A stretch of 64,000 nucleotides of DNA from Terriglobus tenax (GTDB lineage: Bacteria > Acidobacteriota > Terriglobia > Terriglobales > Acidobacteriaceae): the NCBI RefSeq assembly GCF_025685395.1, contig NZ_JAGSYA010000004.1, forward strand, positions 2,418,001 to 2,482,000, written 5' to 3'. Each line of letters opens with the position of its first letter. Position 1 is the stretch's first letter. The notes below the pieces were generated by a model that saw nothing but the letters and a program-made list of their open reading frames with translations, was not told where the DNA came from and did no database searches. This document shows, piece by piece, positions 1-8,706 of this stretch. The translations under genes and the position numbers were made by a program.

Positions 1-944
1 AAGTCGGCGCCGGCGCGGTGGATGGCCAGAAGGCTTTCGAGGATGGTGCGCTCGCGTTCGAGCCAGTCTTTTTCGAAGGCGGCACAAAGCATGGAGTACT
101 CGCCGGAGACCTGGTAGGCGCCGATGGGCACTTCGAAGCGCTGGCGGGCGGCGAGGATGATGTCCAGGTAGGGACCGGCGGGCTTCATCAGCAGCATGTC
201 CGCGCCTTCCATCAGGTCCAGTTCGATTTCGCGCATGGCTTCACGCGGGTTGGCGGCGTCCATCTGGTAGGTGCGGCGGTCGCCGAACTGCGGGGTGGAG
301 TCGGCGGCTTCGCGGAAGGGGCCGTAGAAGGCGGAGGCGAACTTGGCGGCGTAGCTCAGGATGGGCACTTCGGTGAATCCGGCCAGGTCCAGCTCCTCGC
401 GAATGGCTTCGACGCGGCCGTCCATCATGTCCGACGGTGCGACGATGTCTGCTCCGGCGCGTGCGTGCGATGCGGCGGTTTTGGCCAGCAGCTCGATGGT
501 GGCATCGTTGTCGATGCTGTAGTGGTCGCCTTCGCGGGCCACGATGCCGCAGTGGCCGTGCGAGGTGTACTCGCACAGGCAGACGTCGGAGATGATGAGC
601 AGGCTGTCGAGCGCGGGCTCGGCCTTGAGGGCGCGGATGGCTCGCTGGACGATGCCATCTTCCGCGTAGCCGCCGGTGCCGGTCTCGTCCTTGCTTTCGG
701 GCAGGCCGAAGAGCAGCAGGCCACCGATGCCGAGTTCGGCGCACTCGCGGGCTTCCTTCAGGGCTTCGTCAATGGAGAGGTTGTAGACGCCGGGCATGGA
801 CGAGATGGGCTTACGTACGCCCTCGCCGGGGCAGATGAACAACGGGTACAGCAGCATGCCGGGGCGAAGGTGGGTTTCGCGCACCAGTGAGCGCATGGCC
901 GGGGTGCGGCGCAGACGCCGCATGCGAGTGATCGGGAACTCCAT
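1..944 (-). CDS. hemB: Delta-aminolevulinic acid dehydratase (porphobilinogen synthase), 3' end cut by window
   Basis: HemB condenses two 5-aminolevulinate molecules into porphobilinogen in cytoplasmic haem synthesis. The visible 314 residues begin [18 protein letters not shown] from an ATG at 944 and run off the window start, so only the last few residues are missing (family length about 325-335). The zinc-site cysteines are present as C122, C124 and C132 in [13 protein letters not shown], so this is the metal-cysteine type. Both Schiff-base lysines can be placed: K201 in [13 protein letters not shown] and K254 in [11 protein letters not shown]. No partner gene is visible in the same operon; the zinc-ribbon gene upstream is separated by a repeat. 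The identity is very secure. Confidence 0.96.
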   Translation of the reverse strand, partial: MEFPITRMRRLRRTPAMRSLVRETHLRPGMLLYPLFICPGEGVRKPISSMPGVYNLSIDEALKEARECAELGIGGLLLFGLPESKDETGTGGYAEDGIVQRAIRALKAEPALDSLLIISDVCLCEYTSHGHCGIVAREGDHYSIDNDATIELLAKTAASHARAGADIVAPSDMMDGRVEAIREELDLAGFTEVPILSYAAKFASAFYGPFREAADSTPQFGDRRTYQMDAANPREAMREIELDLMEGADMLLMKPAGPYLDIILAARQRFEVPIGAYQVSGEYSMLCAAFEKDWLERERTILESLLAIHRAGAD

Positions 945-978
945 GGGGTAATTCTACGGCTGGCGGATGGTGGAAGGT

Positions 979-1050
979 TGTCAGTGCTCTGTTCTCAGAG
1001 GGGTCTCGGCTTATTCCGAGTTCTTACTGACAACTGAGCACAGAGAACTA
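979..1050. repeat. Dispersed intergenic inverted repeat (family D)
   Basis: The left arm (tcagtgctctgttctcagag) is mirrored about 30 bases later by an arm containing actgagcacagagaac, giving a long imperfect hairpin between hemB and the zinc-ribbon gene. A related arm occurs at about 4093-4115 downstream of mutS2. The far arm reaches the stop codon of the zinc-ribbon gene at 1048. It may act as a terminator or be a small mobile palindromic element; function is inferred only. Confidence 0.55.
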
Positions 1051-1554
1051 GTCCTCGGCGATGGAGTCGTACTCCAGGCCGGAGGCCGCGGGGGCCAGCA
1101 CCCAGAGCGTGTAAACACCGAGGGCGGTGCCGAGCGGAAACTTGAGTAGTGCCAGCACGCCGAAGACGATGGCCAGCGTACGTGCCCAGCGCTTGCGCTG
1201 CATCAGTCCCCAGGCTACCAACGCGGCCGCGCCGGCCATGACAAGCGTGGTGGCGAAGATGAAGGGTATGAGGGCGTGCAGGAAGGGCAGCTCCGCGCCG
1301 GAACCGCTCCAGCGGAAAAAACGCCGGCCGAGTACGGCATTGGCAAAGGCCATACCGAGGAAGACGCTGACGACGCGATAGGCTGCGAAGATGGCCCACA
1401 GGATGCTGAGGGTCTGCAGATGCTTTTGTACGCGGGGCAGATAAGGCAGGCTGTACGCGGCGGAAATGCCGGAGGGCATGGGTTGCCGGGTGCCGCAGCG
1501 CGAGCAGAAGCCGCCATCGGCGGCGGTAGGAGAACCACAGGTAGCGCAGGTCAT
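1048..1554 (-). CDS. Zinc-ribbon membrane protein of unknown function
   Basis: A 168-residue protein. The N-terminus MTCATCGSPTAADGGFCSRCG is a zinc-ribbon knuckle pair (C3, C6, C17, C20). It is followed by a basic linker and about four hydrophobic segments, the first beginning LSILWAIFAAYRVVSVFLGM and the last near LGVYTLWVLAPAASG. The ATG at 1554 is chosen over longer in-frame options because an excellent ribosome binding site (AAAGGAGG, 9 bases upstream) precedes it and the zinc ribbon starts there. Small zinc-ribbon-plus-membrane proteins are common in acidobacteria and mostly uncharacterised. It is divergent from mutS2 across about 100 bases, so the two promoters share that gap. The function is unknown. 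Confidence 0.82.
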   Translation of the reverse strand: MTCATCGSPTAADGGFCSRCGTRQPMPSGISAAYSLPYLPRVQKHLQTLSILWAIFAAYRVVSVFLGMAFANAVLGRRFFRWSGSGAELPFLHALIPFIFATTLVMAGAAALVAWGLMQRKRWARTLAIVFGVLALLKFPLGTALGVYTLWVLAPAASGLEYDSIAED

Positions 1555-1658
1555 TGGAAGCGCCTCCTTTGTGAACCAGAGATATCTACGCAAAGGGCCC
1601 GTGACTGGTTCCGTCAGGCGGAATTTTACGCCCGCCCGTCCGGCTACGATAGAGAGAT

Positions 1659-4088
1659 ATGGCGGAGTTGGATCAATTGCGCGAGACCAGTGCGGTGTCA
1701 CTGGAGTGGCCGCGGCTGCGGGAGCAGATTGCGCGGCAGACGGGGTCGTCTGCAGGCCGTGACCATGTGCTGGCCCTGGAGCCACGTATGGACGCGGCGT
1801 GGATTGCGCGCCAGCACGACTCGGTTGCCGAGGTGCGTACGTACCTGGCGACGGGGGCGGTGTTCTATTTCAGCCAGGTCTTCGCGCCGGAGTCGATGCT
1901 GGAAAAGGCACGTATCCCCGGCGCTTCGCTGGAGCCGGAAGAACTGCTGCGGCTGCTGGCGCTGACGGAGACCATGGAAGAGTGGCGGTCGGTGGCGCAG
2001 ATGGAGGGGCAATGGGATGCCGTGGCGGCTTTGTCGCTGCCGGTGACCGAGGCGTACCTGGCTCCGCTGTTGCATGCGCTGCGGGGAAAGATTCTGCCGG
2101 ACGGGACGCTGAGCGACGATGCATCGCCGGAGCTGGCGCGGCTGCGCCATGCCATCGGCCGCCAGCATCGTGCGATTGAGGAGAGCCTGCGGCGCAGCCT
2201 GCGCGCGGTGAGTGAGAGCGGAGCGGCGCAGGAAGAGTTGATCACAGTGCGCGGCGACCGGTTTGTGATCCCGGTCAAGACCGAGCAGCGGCGCAAGGTG
2301 CCGGGCGTGATTCACGGCTCCAGTTCCAGCGGGCAGACGGTCTTCGTGGAGCCGATGGAGACGGTCGAAAGCAACAATGAGTTGCTGCGTCTGCTGGATG
2401 AGGAGCAGGCCGAGGTGCACCGCATCCTGGTGGCGATGACGCGCGCCGTGGGTGAGAACGCCGGCGTGCTGCAGGCGGGCGCGGAGGTACTGATCGCGCT
2501 GGATGTGCTGTTTGCCTGTGCGCGCTTTGCGCAGATGCTGGACTGCGTGCGTCCGGAGTTTACGGCGGGAGAGATTGCCGTGAAGAACGCTCGGCATCCT
2601 CTGCTGGACCTGAGGATGAAGGTCGAAGGCGCAAGCGTTGTGCCGCTGACCATGGCGATTGAGAACGGTGCGCGGCAGCTGATCATCAGCGGACCGAACA
2701 CGGGCGGCAAGACCGTCAGCCTGAAGACGGTTGGGCTGCTGGCGCTGATGGCGCAGGCGGGTCTTCCGGTGCCTGCGGAGGAAGCGAAGCTTCCGCTGTT
2801 TGACGCCGTGTATGCGGACATTGGCGATGCACAGTCGATTGAGCGGAACCTCTCCACCTTCTCCGCGCACATGACCAACCTGGACCGCATTACGCGCGAG
2901 GCGGATGCGCAGTCGCTGGTGTTGCTAGATGAGTTGGGCTCGGCGACCGATCCAGAAGAAGGCGCTGCGCTGGCGGTGGCCATCAGTGGACACTTTCTGA
3001 GGATGCGGGCATGGAGTCTGATCACCACGCACCTGAACTCGATGAAGATCTATGCCGCGACCAACGAAGGTGTGGTGAACGCTGCTGTGGGCTTCGATGA
3101 GGAGACGCTGGCTCCGACGTATACGCTGCGGATGGGCGTTCCGGGTGCGTCGGCGGGCATCAACATTGCGCAGCGCATTGGTTTGCAGCCGGAGATTATC
3201 GCGGCGGCGCGCGGGCAGCTTGACCATCAGACGGCGGACATCGGGCGGTTCATTGATCAGCTACATGCGCAGCTTGCGGCGGCGAATGAAGAGCGCGAGG
3301 CGCTGCGGAAACGCGAGGTCGCCCTGGAGCGCGAGAAGCAGCGGCTTGAGGCGGAAGGAAGACAGGAGCAGCGGCAGAAGGCCCGCGAGCTGGAGCAGAA
3401 GCTGGGCAGCCTGATGAAGGAGTTCGAGCACCAGATGCGCGAGGCCGCCAGTGCAATTGCCGACAAGGCCGCGAGCAAGAAGCTGGCGGCGGAGACCGAG
3501 CGCAGGCTGGCCCGGCTGAAGCGCGAGTTCAGTGAGCAGTTCAACGCCACGGTGGTGGCGCACATTACCGGCGCGGACAAGAAGGACCCCAACGCGCAGC
3601 CGCACGTGGTGAAGGCCATCAACGTGGGCGACACGGTGAAGCTGCGCACGCTGGGCCGCGAGGTGCGGGTCGATCGCGAGGTCTCAAGCAATGTCTTCGA
3701 GGTGAGCATGGGCCCGATGAAGATGCGTGTGCAGCGCGACGACATTGCCGAGGTGGTGCGCAAGGCTCCGGTGGAGACGCCGCTGCAGGCGGCGCGCAAG
3801 AAGGGCGGCGTGAATATCGCCATGCAGAGCGACCCGGACCTGATGCCGCGCGAGATCAACGTGATTGGACGCACGGCCGACGAGGCGCAGGACGAAGTAG
3901 AACGCTTCCTGGACCAGGCGTTTCTTGCCGGCATGCCGAACATCCGCATCGTGCATGGAACGGGCATGGGCATTCTGCGGCGCACGCTGCGGGAGTATCT
4001 GCGGCGGCATCCGCATGTGGCAAACGTGAGTGAGCCTCCGTATAACGAAGGCGGGCAGGGCGCGACGATTGTGGATTTGAAACTGTAG
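1659..4088 (+). CDS. mutS2: Endonuclease MutS2
   Basis: An 809-residue MutS2, the MutS paralogue that lacks the N-terminal mismatch-recognition domain and carries a C-terminal Smr nuclease domain. The clamp/core region fills residues 1-320. The ATPase has Walker A GPNTGGKT at about 345 and Walker B LVLLDELGSATDP at about 420. A long charged coiled coil (about 510-640) follows. The Smr domain starts near 732 (INVIGRTADEA) and contains HGTGMGILR. Length matches the family (about 780-810). Known roles include restraint of recombination between divergent sequences and rescue of collided ribosomes; which one applies here cannot be read from sequence. It stands alone, divergent from the zinc-ribbon gene. 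The start at 1659 has no strong ribosome binding site. Confidence 0.96.
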   Translation: MAELDQLRETSAVSLEWPRLREQIARQTGSSAGRDHVLALEPRMDAAWIARQHDSVAEVRTYLATGAVFYFSQVFAPESMLEKARIPGASLEPEELLRLLALTETMEEWRSVAQMEGQWDAVAALSLPVTEAYLAPLLHALRGKILPDGTLSDDASPELARLRHAIGRQHRAIEESLRRSLRAVSESGAAQEELITVRGDRFVIPVKTEQRRKVPGVIHGSSSSGQTVFVEPMETVESNNELLRLLDEEQAEVHRILVAMTRAVGENAGVLQAGAEVLIALDVLFACARFAQMLDCVRPEFTAGEIAVKNARHPLLDLRMKVEGASVVPLTMAIENGARQLIISGPNTGGKTVSLKTVGLLALMAQAGLPVPAEEAKLPLFDAVYADIGDAQSIERNLSTFSAHMTNLDRITREADAQSLVLLDELGSATDPEEGAALAVAISGHFLRMRAWSLITTHLNSMKIYAATNEGVVNAAVGFDEETLAPTYTLRMGVPGASAGINIAQRIGLQPEIIAAARGQLDHQTADIGRFIDQLHAQLAAANEEREALRKREVALEREKQRLEAEGRQEQRQKARELEQKLGSLMKEFEHQMREAASAIADKAASKKLAAETERRLARLKREFSEQFNATVVAHITGADKKDPNAQPHVVKAINVGDTVKLRTLGREVRVDREVSSNVFEVSMGPMKMRVQRDDIAEVVRKAPVETPLQAARKKGGVNIAMQSDPDLMPREINVIGRTADEAQDEVERFLDQAFLAGMPNIRIVHGTGMGILRRTLREYLRRHPHVANVSEPPYNEGGQGATIVDLKL

Positions 4089-4257
4089 AGAGTGCTCAGT
4101 GCTCTGTTCTTAGAGGTCTCGCTTTGCTTGTTCTTATGGGGCTTTTGCGGCACGGCTGAAGCCGTGCCCTGACGGATTCTTATCCCACGTCCCAACAGCG
4201 GGACGTGGGGCACCCCGGTTCTTACTCACAACTCCCAACTCTTAACTCACCACTGCT
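4089..4257. repeat. Composite block of dispersed palindromic repeats
   Basis: This intergenic stretch after mutS2 stacks three elements. A family D arm lies at about 4093-4115. A perfect family A palindrome lies at 4149-4168 (ggcacggctgaagccgtgcc). A family C hairpin lies at about 4184-4216 (arms cccacgtccc and gggacgtgggg). Copies of each occur elsewhere in the window. No coding potential is seen. Because mutS2 and the VWFA gene converge here, the hairpins could serve as terminators. Confidence 0.65.
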
Positions 4258-5199
4258 TCACCGCGGTGTATACCCTTCCCTTGCCCTGACCGTTGTGCCT
4301 TCTCCGGCGGTGATGGTGATCTTGCGGAAGCGTTTGTCGCGGGTGGAGTTGTTGGAGTAGTAGCCGATCTCGTAAAGCGATTTCAGGTCGTCGGCAATGG
4401 AGCGGAAGGCGTCCTTCGGTTTGATGACGCGGATGTCAAAGCTCTGACCGCCGGTGGCCTGGGTCAGGTGATCGAGCGCCCGCATGCCGTAGCGGTCGCG
4501 CGGGGTCATTTTGCTCTCTTTGTTCTCAGTGGTGCGCAAGGCGTAGACCAGCGTGTCGGCGCCCTGCGCGGCGGTGATGGCGTCGATCAGGTCATGCTCG
4601 CTGGAGTTCTCTTCGCCGTCGGAAAAGACGATGAGTACGCGGCGGTGCTCGCGTTCGGTCTCCATCTTTTCGGTGACGGAGAAGTAGACAGCGTCGTAGA
4701 GCGCGGTGCCAAGCTCGCGCTGCTCCTGCGGGCCTAGCTCGGATCCGCTGTGGTCGCCCTTGTTGAAGAGGTGGACGCTTTCGGTGACCTGTTTGGGGTC
4801 GTTGGTCCAGTCGGTGACCAGGCGCAGGTGGTTACCAAAACAGACGGCGAAGGCGCGGTCGCGCGGCTCCATGACGGTCTTCAGGAAGGCTTCAATCTCG
4901 TGTTCGTGCTCTTTCACGAATTTGTCCTGGCTTCCGCTGGCGTCCACGATGAGGGCGATCGAGAGGGGCAGCTCGCGCTGGCTGGCGTAGTAGCGCACGC
5001 TCTGGTCGCGGCCGTCTTCCTGGATGTGGAAGGCCTCCTGCGGCAGGTTGGTGACCAGCTGGCCTTTGGCGTCGCGGACGGTGAGGGTGGTGCTGATCAG
5101 CCGGCTGTTGACCTGCATGCGGAAGCTGGGCTGGTCCTGCTGGGCAAACCCAGCAGAGGTAAGCGCTGCGAGGGCCAGCGAAGGCAAGAGGATCTTCAT
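4258..5199 (-). CDS. Secreted von Willebrand factor A-domain protein
   Basis: A 313-residue exported protein. The signal peptide is MKILLPSLALAALTSAGFAQ. An N-terminal beta-rich section (TLTVRDAKGQLVTNLPQEAF) is typical of the VWFA proteins expanded in acidobacteria. The VWA domain then carries the metal-ion site DASGS at the end of its first strand and a later SDGEEN. The C-terminal part (DLKSLYEIGYYSNN) also matches that family. The ATG at 5199 is chosen because it gives the signal peptide; the frame stays open further upstream through a repeat-bearing region. The function is unknown, probably adhesion or protein interaction outside the cytoplasm. It converges with mutS2. Confidence 0.85.
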   Translation of the reverse strand: MKILLPSLALAALTSAGFAQQDQPSFRMQVNSRLISTTLTVRDAKGQLVTNLPQEAFHIQEDGRDQSVRYYASQRELPLSIALIVDASGSQDKFVKEHEHEIEAFLKTVMEPRDRAFAVCFGNHLRLVTDWTNDPKQVTESVHLFNKGDHSGSELGPQEQRELGTALYDAVYFSVTEKMETEREHRRVLIVFSDGEENSSEHDLIDAITAAQGADTLVYALRTTENKESKMTPRDRYGMRALDHLTQATGGQSFDIRVIKPKDAFRSIADDLKSLYEIGYYSNNSTRDKRFRKITITAGEGTTVRAREGYTPR

Positions 5200-5248
5200 G
5201 GAACTAAGGTACGACGCGGGCGACTGGATGGTTCTTGATTTTCGCCAG

Positions 5249-5268
5249 GGCACGGCTGAAGCCGTACC
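5249..5268. repeat. Family A palindromic repeat
   Basis: One mismatch from the perfect palindrome seen at 4149-4168 and 7756-7775 (ggcacggctgaagccgtacc). It lies between the VWFA gene and the divergent cytidylate-kinase-like gene. Confidence 0.6.
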
Positions 5269-5427
5269 AGTCGGGTGGAGGCCCGGAGAAGATGGGTTCG
5301 AGCTCTGCTTGAATCTCCCACCCATCCGCTGCTCGTAGAGAGAGGGCACCCGGTTTGTACTGGCATCCGGCTTTTTAACTTTTAACCTTCAACGTTTCAC
5401 TCGCTCGAATGCTATTCTTCGCTCGTT

Positions 5428-6036
5428 ATGGTGCGATTTATTACGGTGGAACGGGAATACGGCAGCGAGGGGGCGGAGTTTGCCGCGGCCCTGGCTGAGA
5501 AGCTGGGATGGAAGCTGTACGACAAGGCTCTGGTCGATGCCGTGGCCGAGGAGGCCGGGGTGGATCCGGAGCAGGTGGCGGCAAGCGACGAGAAGCCGGA
5601 CCCGTGGTACTCGCGCCTGGGCAAAGGGTTCCTGGCTGGAGGCGCGGAGCTTGGTTTTCCGCCGTCTGGAATTGATACCGAGCAGATGCTGGGCTACCTG
5701 CAACGCGCCATGAAGCGCGTTGCCCATGAAGGCCACTGCGTGATTGTGGGCCGCGGCGGCGCCAGCTACCTGTGTGGCGAGCCGGGGGCGTTCCACGTGT
5801 TCACCTACGCCTCTATGCCGCACAAAAAGCGGTGGTTTGAGCAGAAGTATCCGGAGCGCGCCAGCCATGCCGAGCAGGAGATCCACGCGGCGGATGCAGC
5901 GCGGGCGACCTACATCCGCCGCCACTACGACCGCGACTGGGCCGACCGCCACCTGTATCACCTGCTGCTGAACAGCTGCATGGGGATCGATGCGATGGTG
6001 AAGGCGACGATTGATGCGGCGGGAACGATCGGGTAG
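5428..6036 (+). CDS. Cytidylate kinase-like family protein
   Basis: A 202-residue protein of the cytidylate-kinase-like family (the Cytidylate_kin2 type). The N-terminus MVRFITVEREYGSEGAEFA replaces a classical P-loop with the Re-(F/Y)-GS-x-G pattern of this family, followed by LAEKLGWKLYDKALVDAVAEEAGV. A mid-region CVIVGRGGASYL matches the usual GRGg motif. The C-terminal half has arginine-rich helices (ATYIRRHYDRDW) consistent with a lid, then LLLNSCMGIDAMV. True substrate and activity are untested for most members. The gene is preceded by a repeat-bearing gap and followed by about 190 bases without a gene. The start is the only ATG near the conserved N-terminus. Confidence 0.85.
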   Translation: MVRFITVEREYGSEGAEFAAALAEKLGWKLYDKALVDAVAEEAGVDPEQVAASDEKPDPWYSRLGKGFLAGGAELGFPPSGIDTEQMLGYLQRAMKRVAHEGHCVIVGRGGASYLCGEPGAFHVFTYASMPHKKRWFEQKYPERASHAEQEIHAADAARATYIRRHYDRDWADRHLYHLLLNSCMGIDAMVKATIDAAGTIG

Positions 6037-6228
6037 TTGAGAGGCGGGAGTTGTGTGTTCTGAGTTTTCCAGGGACACGACTCGAATTCCGGACCCTTAC
6101 CTCGCACTTCACAACTTACCGTTTGAATCCGAACATCGCCCTGGCGCATCGATAATCGGTAGGTCTGGTGACTCGGCGTAAAATGGTCACGTTTGTGTCA
6201 TTCCATGTCCTGAAGGACGGAGATTCCC

Positions 6229-7644
6229 TTGGCAGATACCATTTTCGACATAGCGGTAATTGGCGGCGGACCGGCGGGCTACACCTGCGCGATCCGCGCG
6301 GCGCAGTATGGACTGAAGGTTGCCCTGATTGAGGCGACCGACAAGATTGGCGGCACCTGCCTGCATGTCGGCTGCATCCCGACGAAGGCCATCCTGTTCT
6401 CGGCCGAGGTGTATGAGCACTTCAAGCACTCCAAGGAGTTCGGCCTGGAGACGACCGGCGACATCAAGGTGAACTGGCCTGCCGTGGTCGGCCGCAAGGC
6501 CGACATCGTGACCAAGCACACCAAGGGTCTCGACTTCCTGATGAAGAAGAACAAGATCACCGTGGTACGTGGTTACGGCAAGCTGACCGGCGCGGCCAAG
6601 GGCGGCGTCCACACGGTTGCGATCGAGGGCGGCAAGGAGAGCCAGGTACAGGCCAAGAACGTGGTCATCGCCACCGGTTCTGACGCCCGCATGCTGCCGG
6701 GCTACACGGCCGACGAGAAGATCATGACCAACATCGAGATCCTGTCGATGGATGCGGTGCCGAAGTCGCTGGTGGTCATCGGTTCGGGCGCCGTAGGTGT
6801 GGAGTTTGCGTCGATCTTCAAGAGCTTTGGCGCCGAGGTGACGATCATCGAGGCTCTGCCGCGCATTGTTCCGGCAGAGGACGAAGACATCAGCAAGGAG
6901 CTGCTGCGCCTGTACAAGAAGCGCGGCATCGAGGTGCACGTCTCCGCCAAGGTGGACAAGATTGAGAAGACCAAGACTGGCGTGAAGGTGGACTTTACCA
7001 CCAGCGACGGAAAGCCTGCGAGCAAGGAAGCCGAGAAGGTGCTGGTGGCCGTAGGCCGCGCTCCGCGTACCGGCAACGTCGGTATCGACAAGACCAAGGT
7101 GCAGGTGGACCGCGGCTTTGTGCTGGTGAACGAGTACATGGAGACGGCTGAGCCGGGCGTGTACGCCATTGGCGACATCGTCGCGGGTTTCCCGCAGCTG
7201 GCGCACTCGGGTTCGAGCGCCGGCATGGTGGTGGCGGCCAAGATCGCCGGCAAGTACGCCAAGCCGCTGAAGCGCAACCTGATTCCGGGTGCCACCTACT
7301 GCGAACCGCAGATCGGCAGCGTGGGTCTGACCGAAGCCAAGGCCAAGGAAGCCGGCTACGACGTGAAGGTCGGCAAGTTCCCGTTCGTCGGCAATTCGAA
7401 GGCGACGATCCTGGGCTCGCACGATGGTTTCATCAAGGTGGTTTCGGACAAGAAGTACGGTGAGATTCTGGGCGTTCACATCATTGGCCCGCTGGCGACC
7501 GATATCATTGCCGAAGCAGTCACGGCGATGGAGCTGGAAGCTACCGTGGAGAGCATGATGTGGACCGTGCATGCTCACCCGACCGTTGCCGAGGCCCTGC
7601 TGGATGGTTTCAGCTCGGTTGAGGGCATGGCGATCAACGTGTAG
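6229..7644 (+). CDS. lpdA: Dihydrolipoyl dehydrogenase (E3)
   Basis: A 471-residue flavoprotein that reoxidises dihydrolipoyl groups of 2-oxoacid dehydrogenase complexes with NAD+. The FAD-binding GGGPAGYTCA is at the N-terminus. The redox-active disulfide is C44/C49 in GGTCLHVGCIPTK. The NAD-binding IGSGAVGVEFASIF lies mid-protein, the second FAD motif is VYAIGDIV, and the C-terminal HAHPT catalytic histidine is present. The start is TTG at 6229, preceded by AAGGACGGAG at good spacing; no ATG fits the conserved N-terminus. It heads a lpdA-lipB-E2 block on one strand, which suggests it serves that E2. Confidence 0.96.
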   Translation: MADTIFDIAVIGGGPAGYTCAIRAAQYGLKVALIEATDKIGGTCLHVGCIPTKAILFSAEVYEHFKHSKEFGLETTGDIKVNWPAVVGRKADIVTKHTKGLDFLMKKNKITVVRGYGKLTGAAKGGVHTVAIEGGKESQVQAKNVVIATGSDARMLPGYTADEKIMTNIEILSMDAVPKSLVVIGSGAVGVEFASIFKSFGAEVTIIEALPRIVPAEDEDISKELLRLYKKRGIEVHVSAKVDKIEKTKTGVKVDFTTSDGKPASKEAEKVLVAVGRAPRTGNVGIDKTKVQVDRGFVLVNEYMETAEPGVYAIGDIVAGFPQLAHSGSSAGMVVAAKIAGKYAKPLKRNLIPGATYCEPQIGSVGLTEAKAKEAGYDVKVGKFPFVGNSKATILGSHDGFIKVVSDKKYGEILGVHIIGPLATDIIAEAVTAMELEATVESMMWTVHAHPTVAEALLDGFSSVEGMAINV

Positions 7645-7675
7645 GTAGTCAGGGCTTTAGACCTGACATTAAGCG

Positions 7676-7785
7676 AGTTGAAGGAATACGGCTTTAGCCG
7701 CTGAGGGAAGACAGACCTCAGGGGCCAAAGCCCCTTCCTTTCTCAGGACAATTGCGGCACGGCTGAAGCCGTGCCCTGACGGATG
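7676..7785. repeat. Intergenic palindromes between lpdA and lipB
   Basis: The 190-base gap contains two palindromic units: cggctttagccg near 7690 with a partner caggggccaaagcccct near 7720-7736, and a perfect family A element at 7756-7775 (ggcacggctgaagccgtgcc). No ORF or clear promoter is seen. The hairpins may attenuate readthrough from lpdA to lipB. Confidence 0.55.
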
Positions 7786-7834
7786 ACAGAACTCTGGATA
7801 CACCAACCATCCATCCAGCACATCAGCCAACCAG

Positions 7835-8575
7835 ATGCAGCACATTCACCTCCTCCAACTCGGACGCACCTCCTATGCCGACGGCTTGGAAATCCAGCGC
7901 AAGGTTACTGAGGCACGCAAGGCCAACCGCATTGGCGACACGCTCATTCTGCTGGAGCATCCGCCGGTGCTGACGCTGGGGCGCAACTCACACCGCGAGA
8001 ATGTGCTGGCCAGCGACGAAGTGCTTGCGGCCAAAGGCGTTACGCTGCACGAGATCAACCGTGGCGGCGATGTGACCTATCACGGGCCAGGCCAGCTGGT
8101 GGGCTACCCCATCTTCGATCTGCGCGGCGACTGGCCGGGCAAGCGCGGGCCGCACCTGGGGCCGGTGGACTACATGCGCATGCTGGAAGAGGTCATCATC
8201 CGCGTGTGCAAGGACTTTGGCGTGATGACGCAGCGGGTGAAGGGGCGGACCGGCGTGTGGACGCTGCCGGGTGTCAGCTTTGCCGAGAAGAAGATCTGCG
8301 CCTTTGGCGTGCATGTGTCCATGGGCGTGACCTCGCACGGGTTTGCTCTGAATGTGACGACCGATCTGCGGGATTTTGACCTGATTGTGCCCTGCGGCAT
8401 CAGCGACCGGACGGTAACCAGCCTGGAGCTGGAGGCAGCGGAGGGCCGCGAGCCTGCTCCAACCCTGGAGAACACGGCCAATGCCGCAGCGCGGCAGTTC
8501 GGGCACGTCTTCGAGCGGCAGATTCTGGCCACGGATACGGTGGAAGAATTGTTGAAGAATCAGGAACCCGGTTAA
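7835..8575 (+). CDS. lipB: Octanoyl-[acyl carrier protein]:protein N-octanoyltransferase
   Basis: LipB moves octanoyl groups from acyl carrier protein to lipoyl domains, the first step of endogenous lipoate synthesis. The 246-residue protein has the family motif RGGDVTYHGPGQLVGYPI and the catalytic lysine region EKKICAFGVHVS. The catalytic cysteine is C187 in VPCGISDRTVTSLE. The location directly upstream of an E2 with two lipoyl domains matches the substrate relationship. LipA, which inserts sulfur, is not in this window. Confidence 0.96.
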   Translation: MQHIHLLQLGRTSYADGLEIQRKVTEARKANRIGDTLILLEHPPVLTLGRNSHRENVLASDEVLAAKGVTLHEINRGGDVTYHGPGQLVGYPIFDLRGDWPGKRGPHLGPVDYMRMLEEVIIRVCKDFGVMTQRVKGRTGVWTLPGVSFAEKKICAFGVHVSMGVTSHGFALNVTTDLRDFDLIVPCGISDRTVTSLELEAAEGREPAPTLENTANAAARQFGHVFERQILATDTVEELLKNQEPG

Positions 8576-8617
8576 GCTGAATATCGCCTAAATGTTCGTT
8601 TATCGCTCAAGGCGGTT

Positions 8618-8645
8618 TTCGACGGTATTTTCAGAGGTATAGAAT
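8618..8645 (+). promoter_or_regulatory. Putative sigma-70-type promoter of the E2 gene
   Basis: TTCGAC at 8618-8623 and TAGAAT at 8640-8645 are separated by 16 bases, about 60 bases before the E2 start at 8707. The gap between lipB and the E2 gene is 131 bases, long enough for an independent promoter. This is a consensus match only. Confidence 0.35.
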
Positions 8646-8706
8646 CGGGAGTTGCGGAAGCGACTTTAGCAGCATTGCAGCACGATTTCATTTCTCAAGG
8701 ATCATC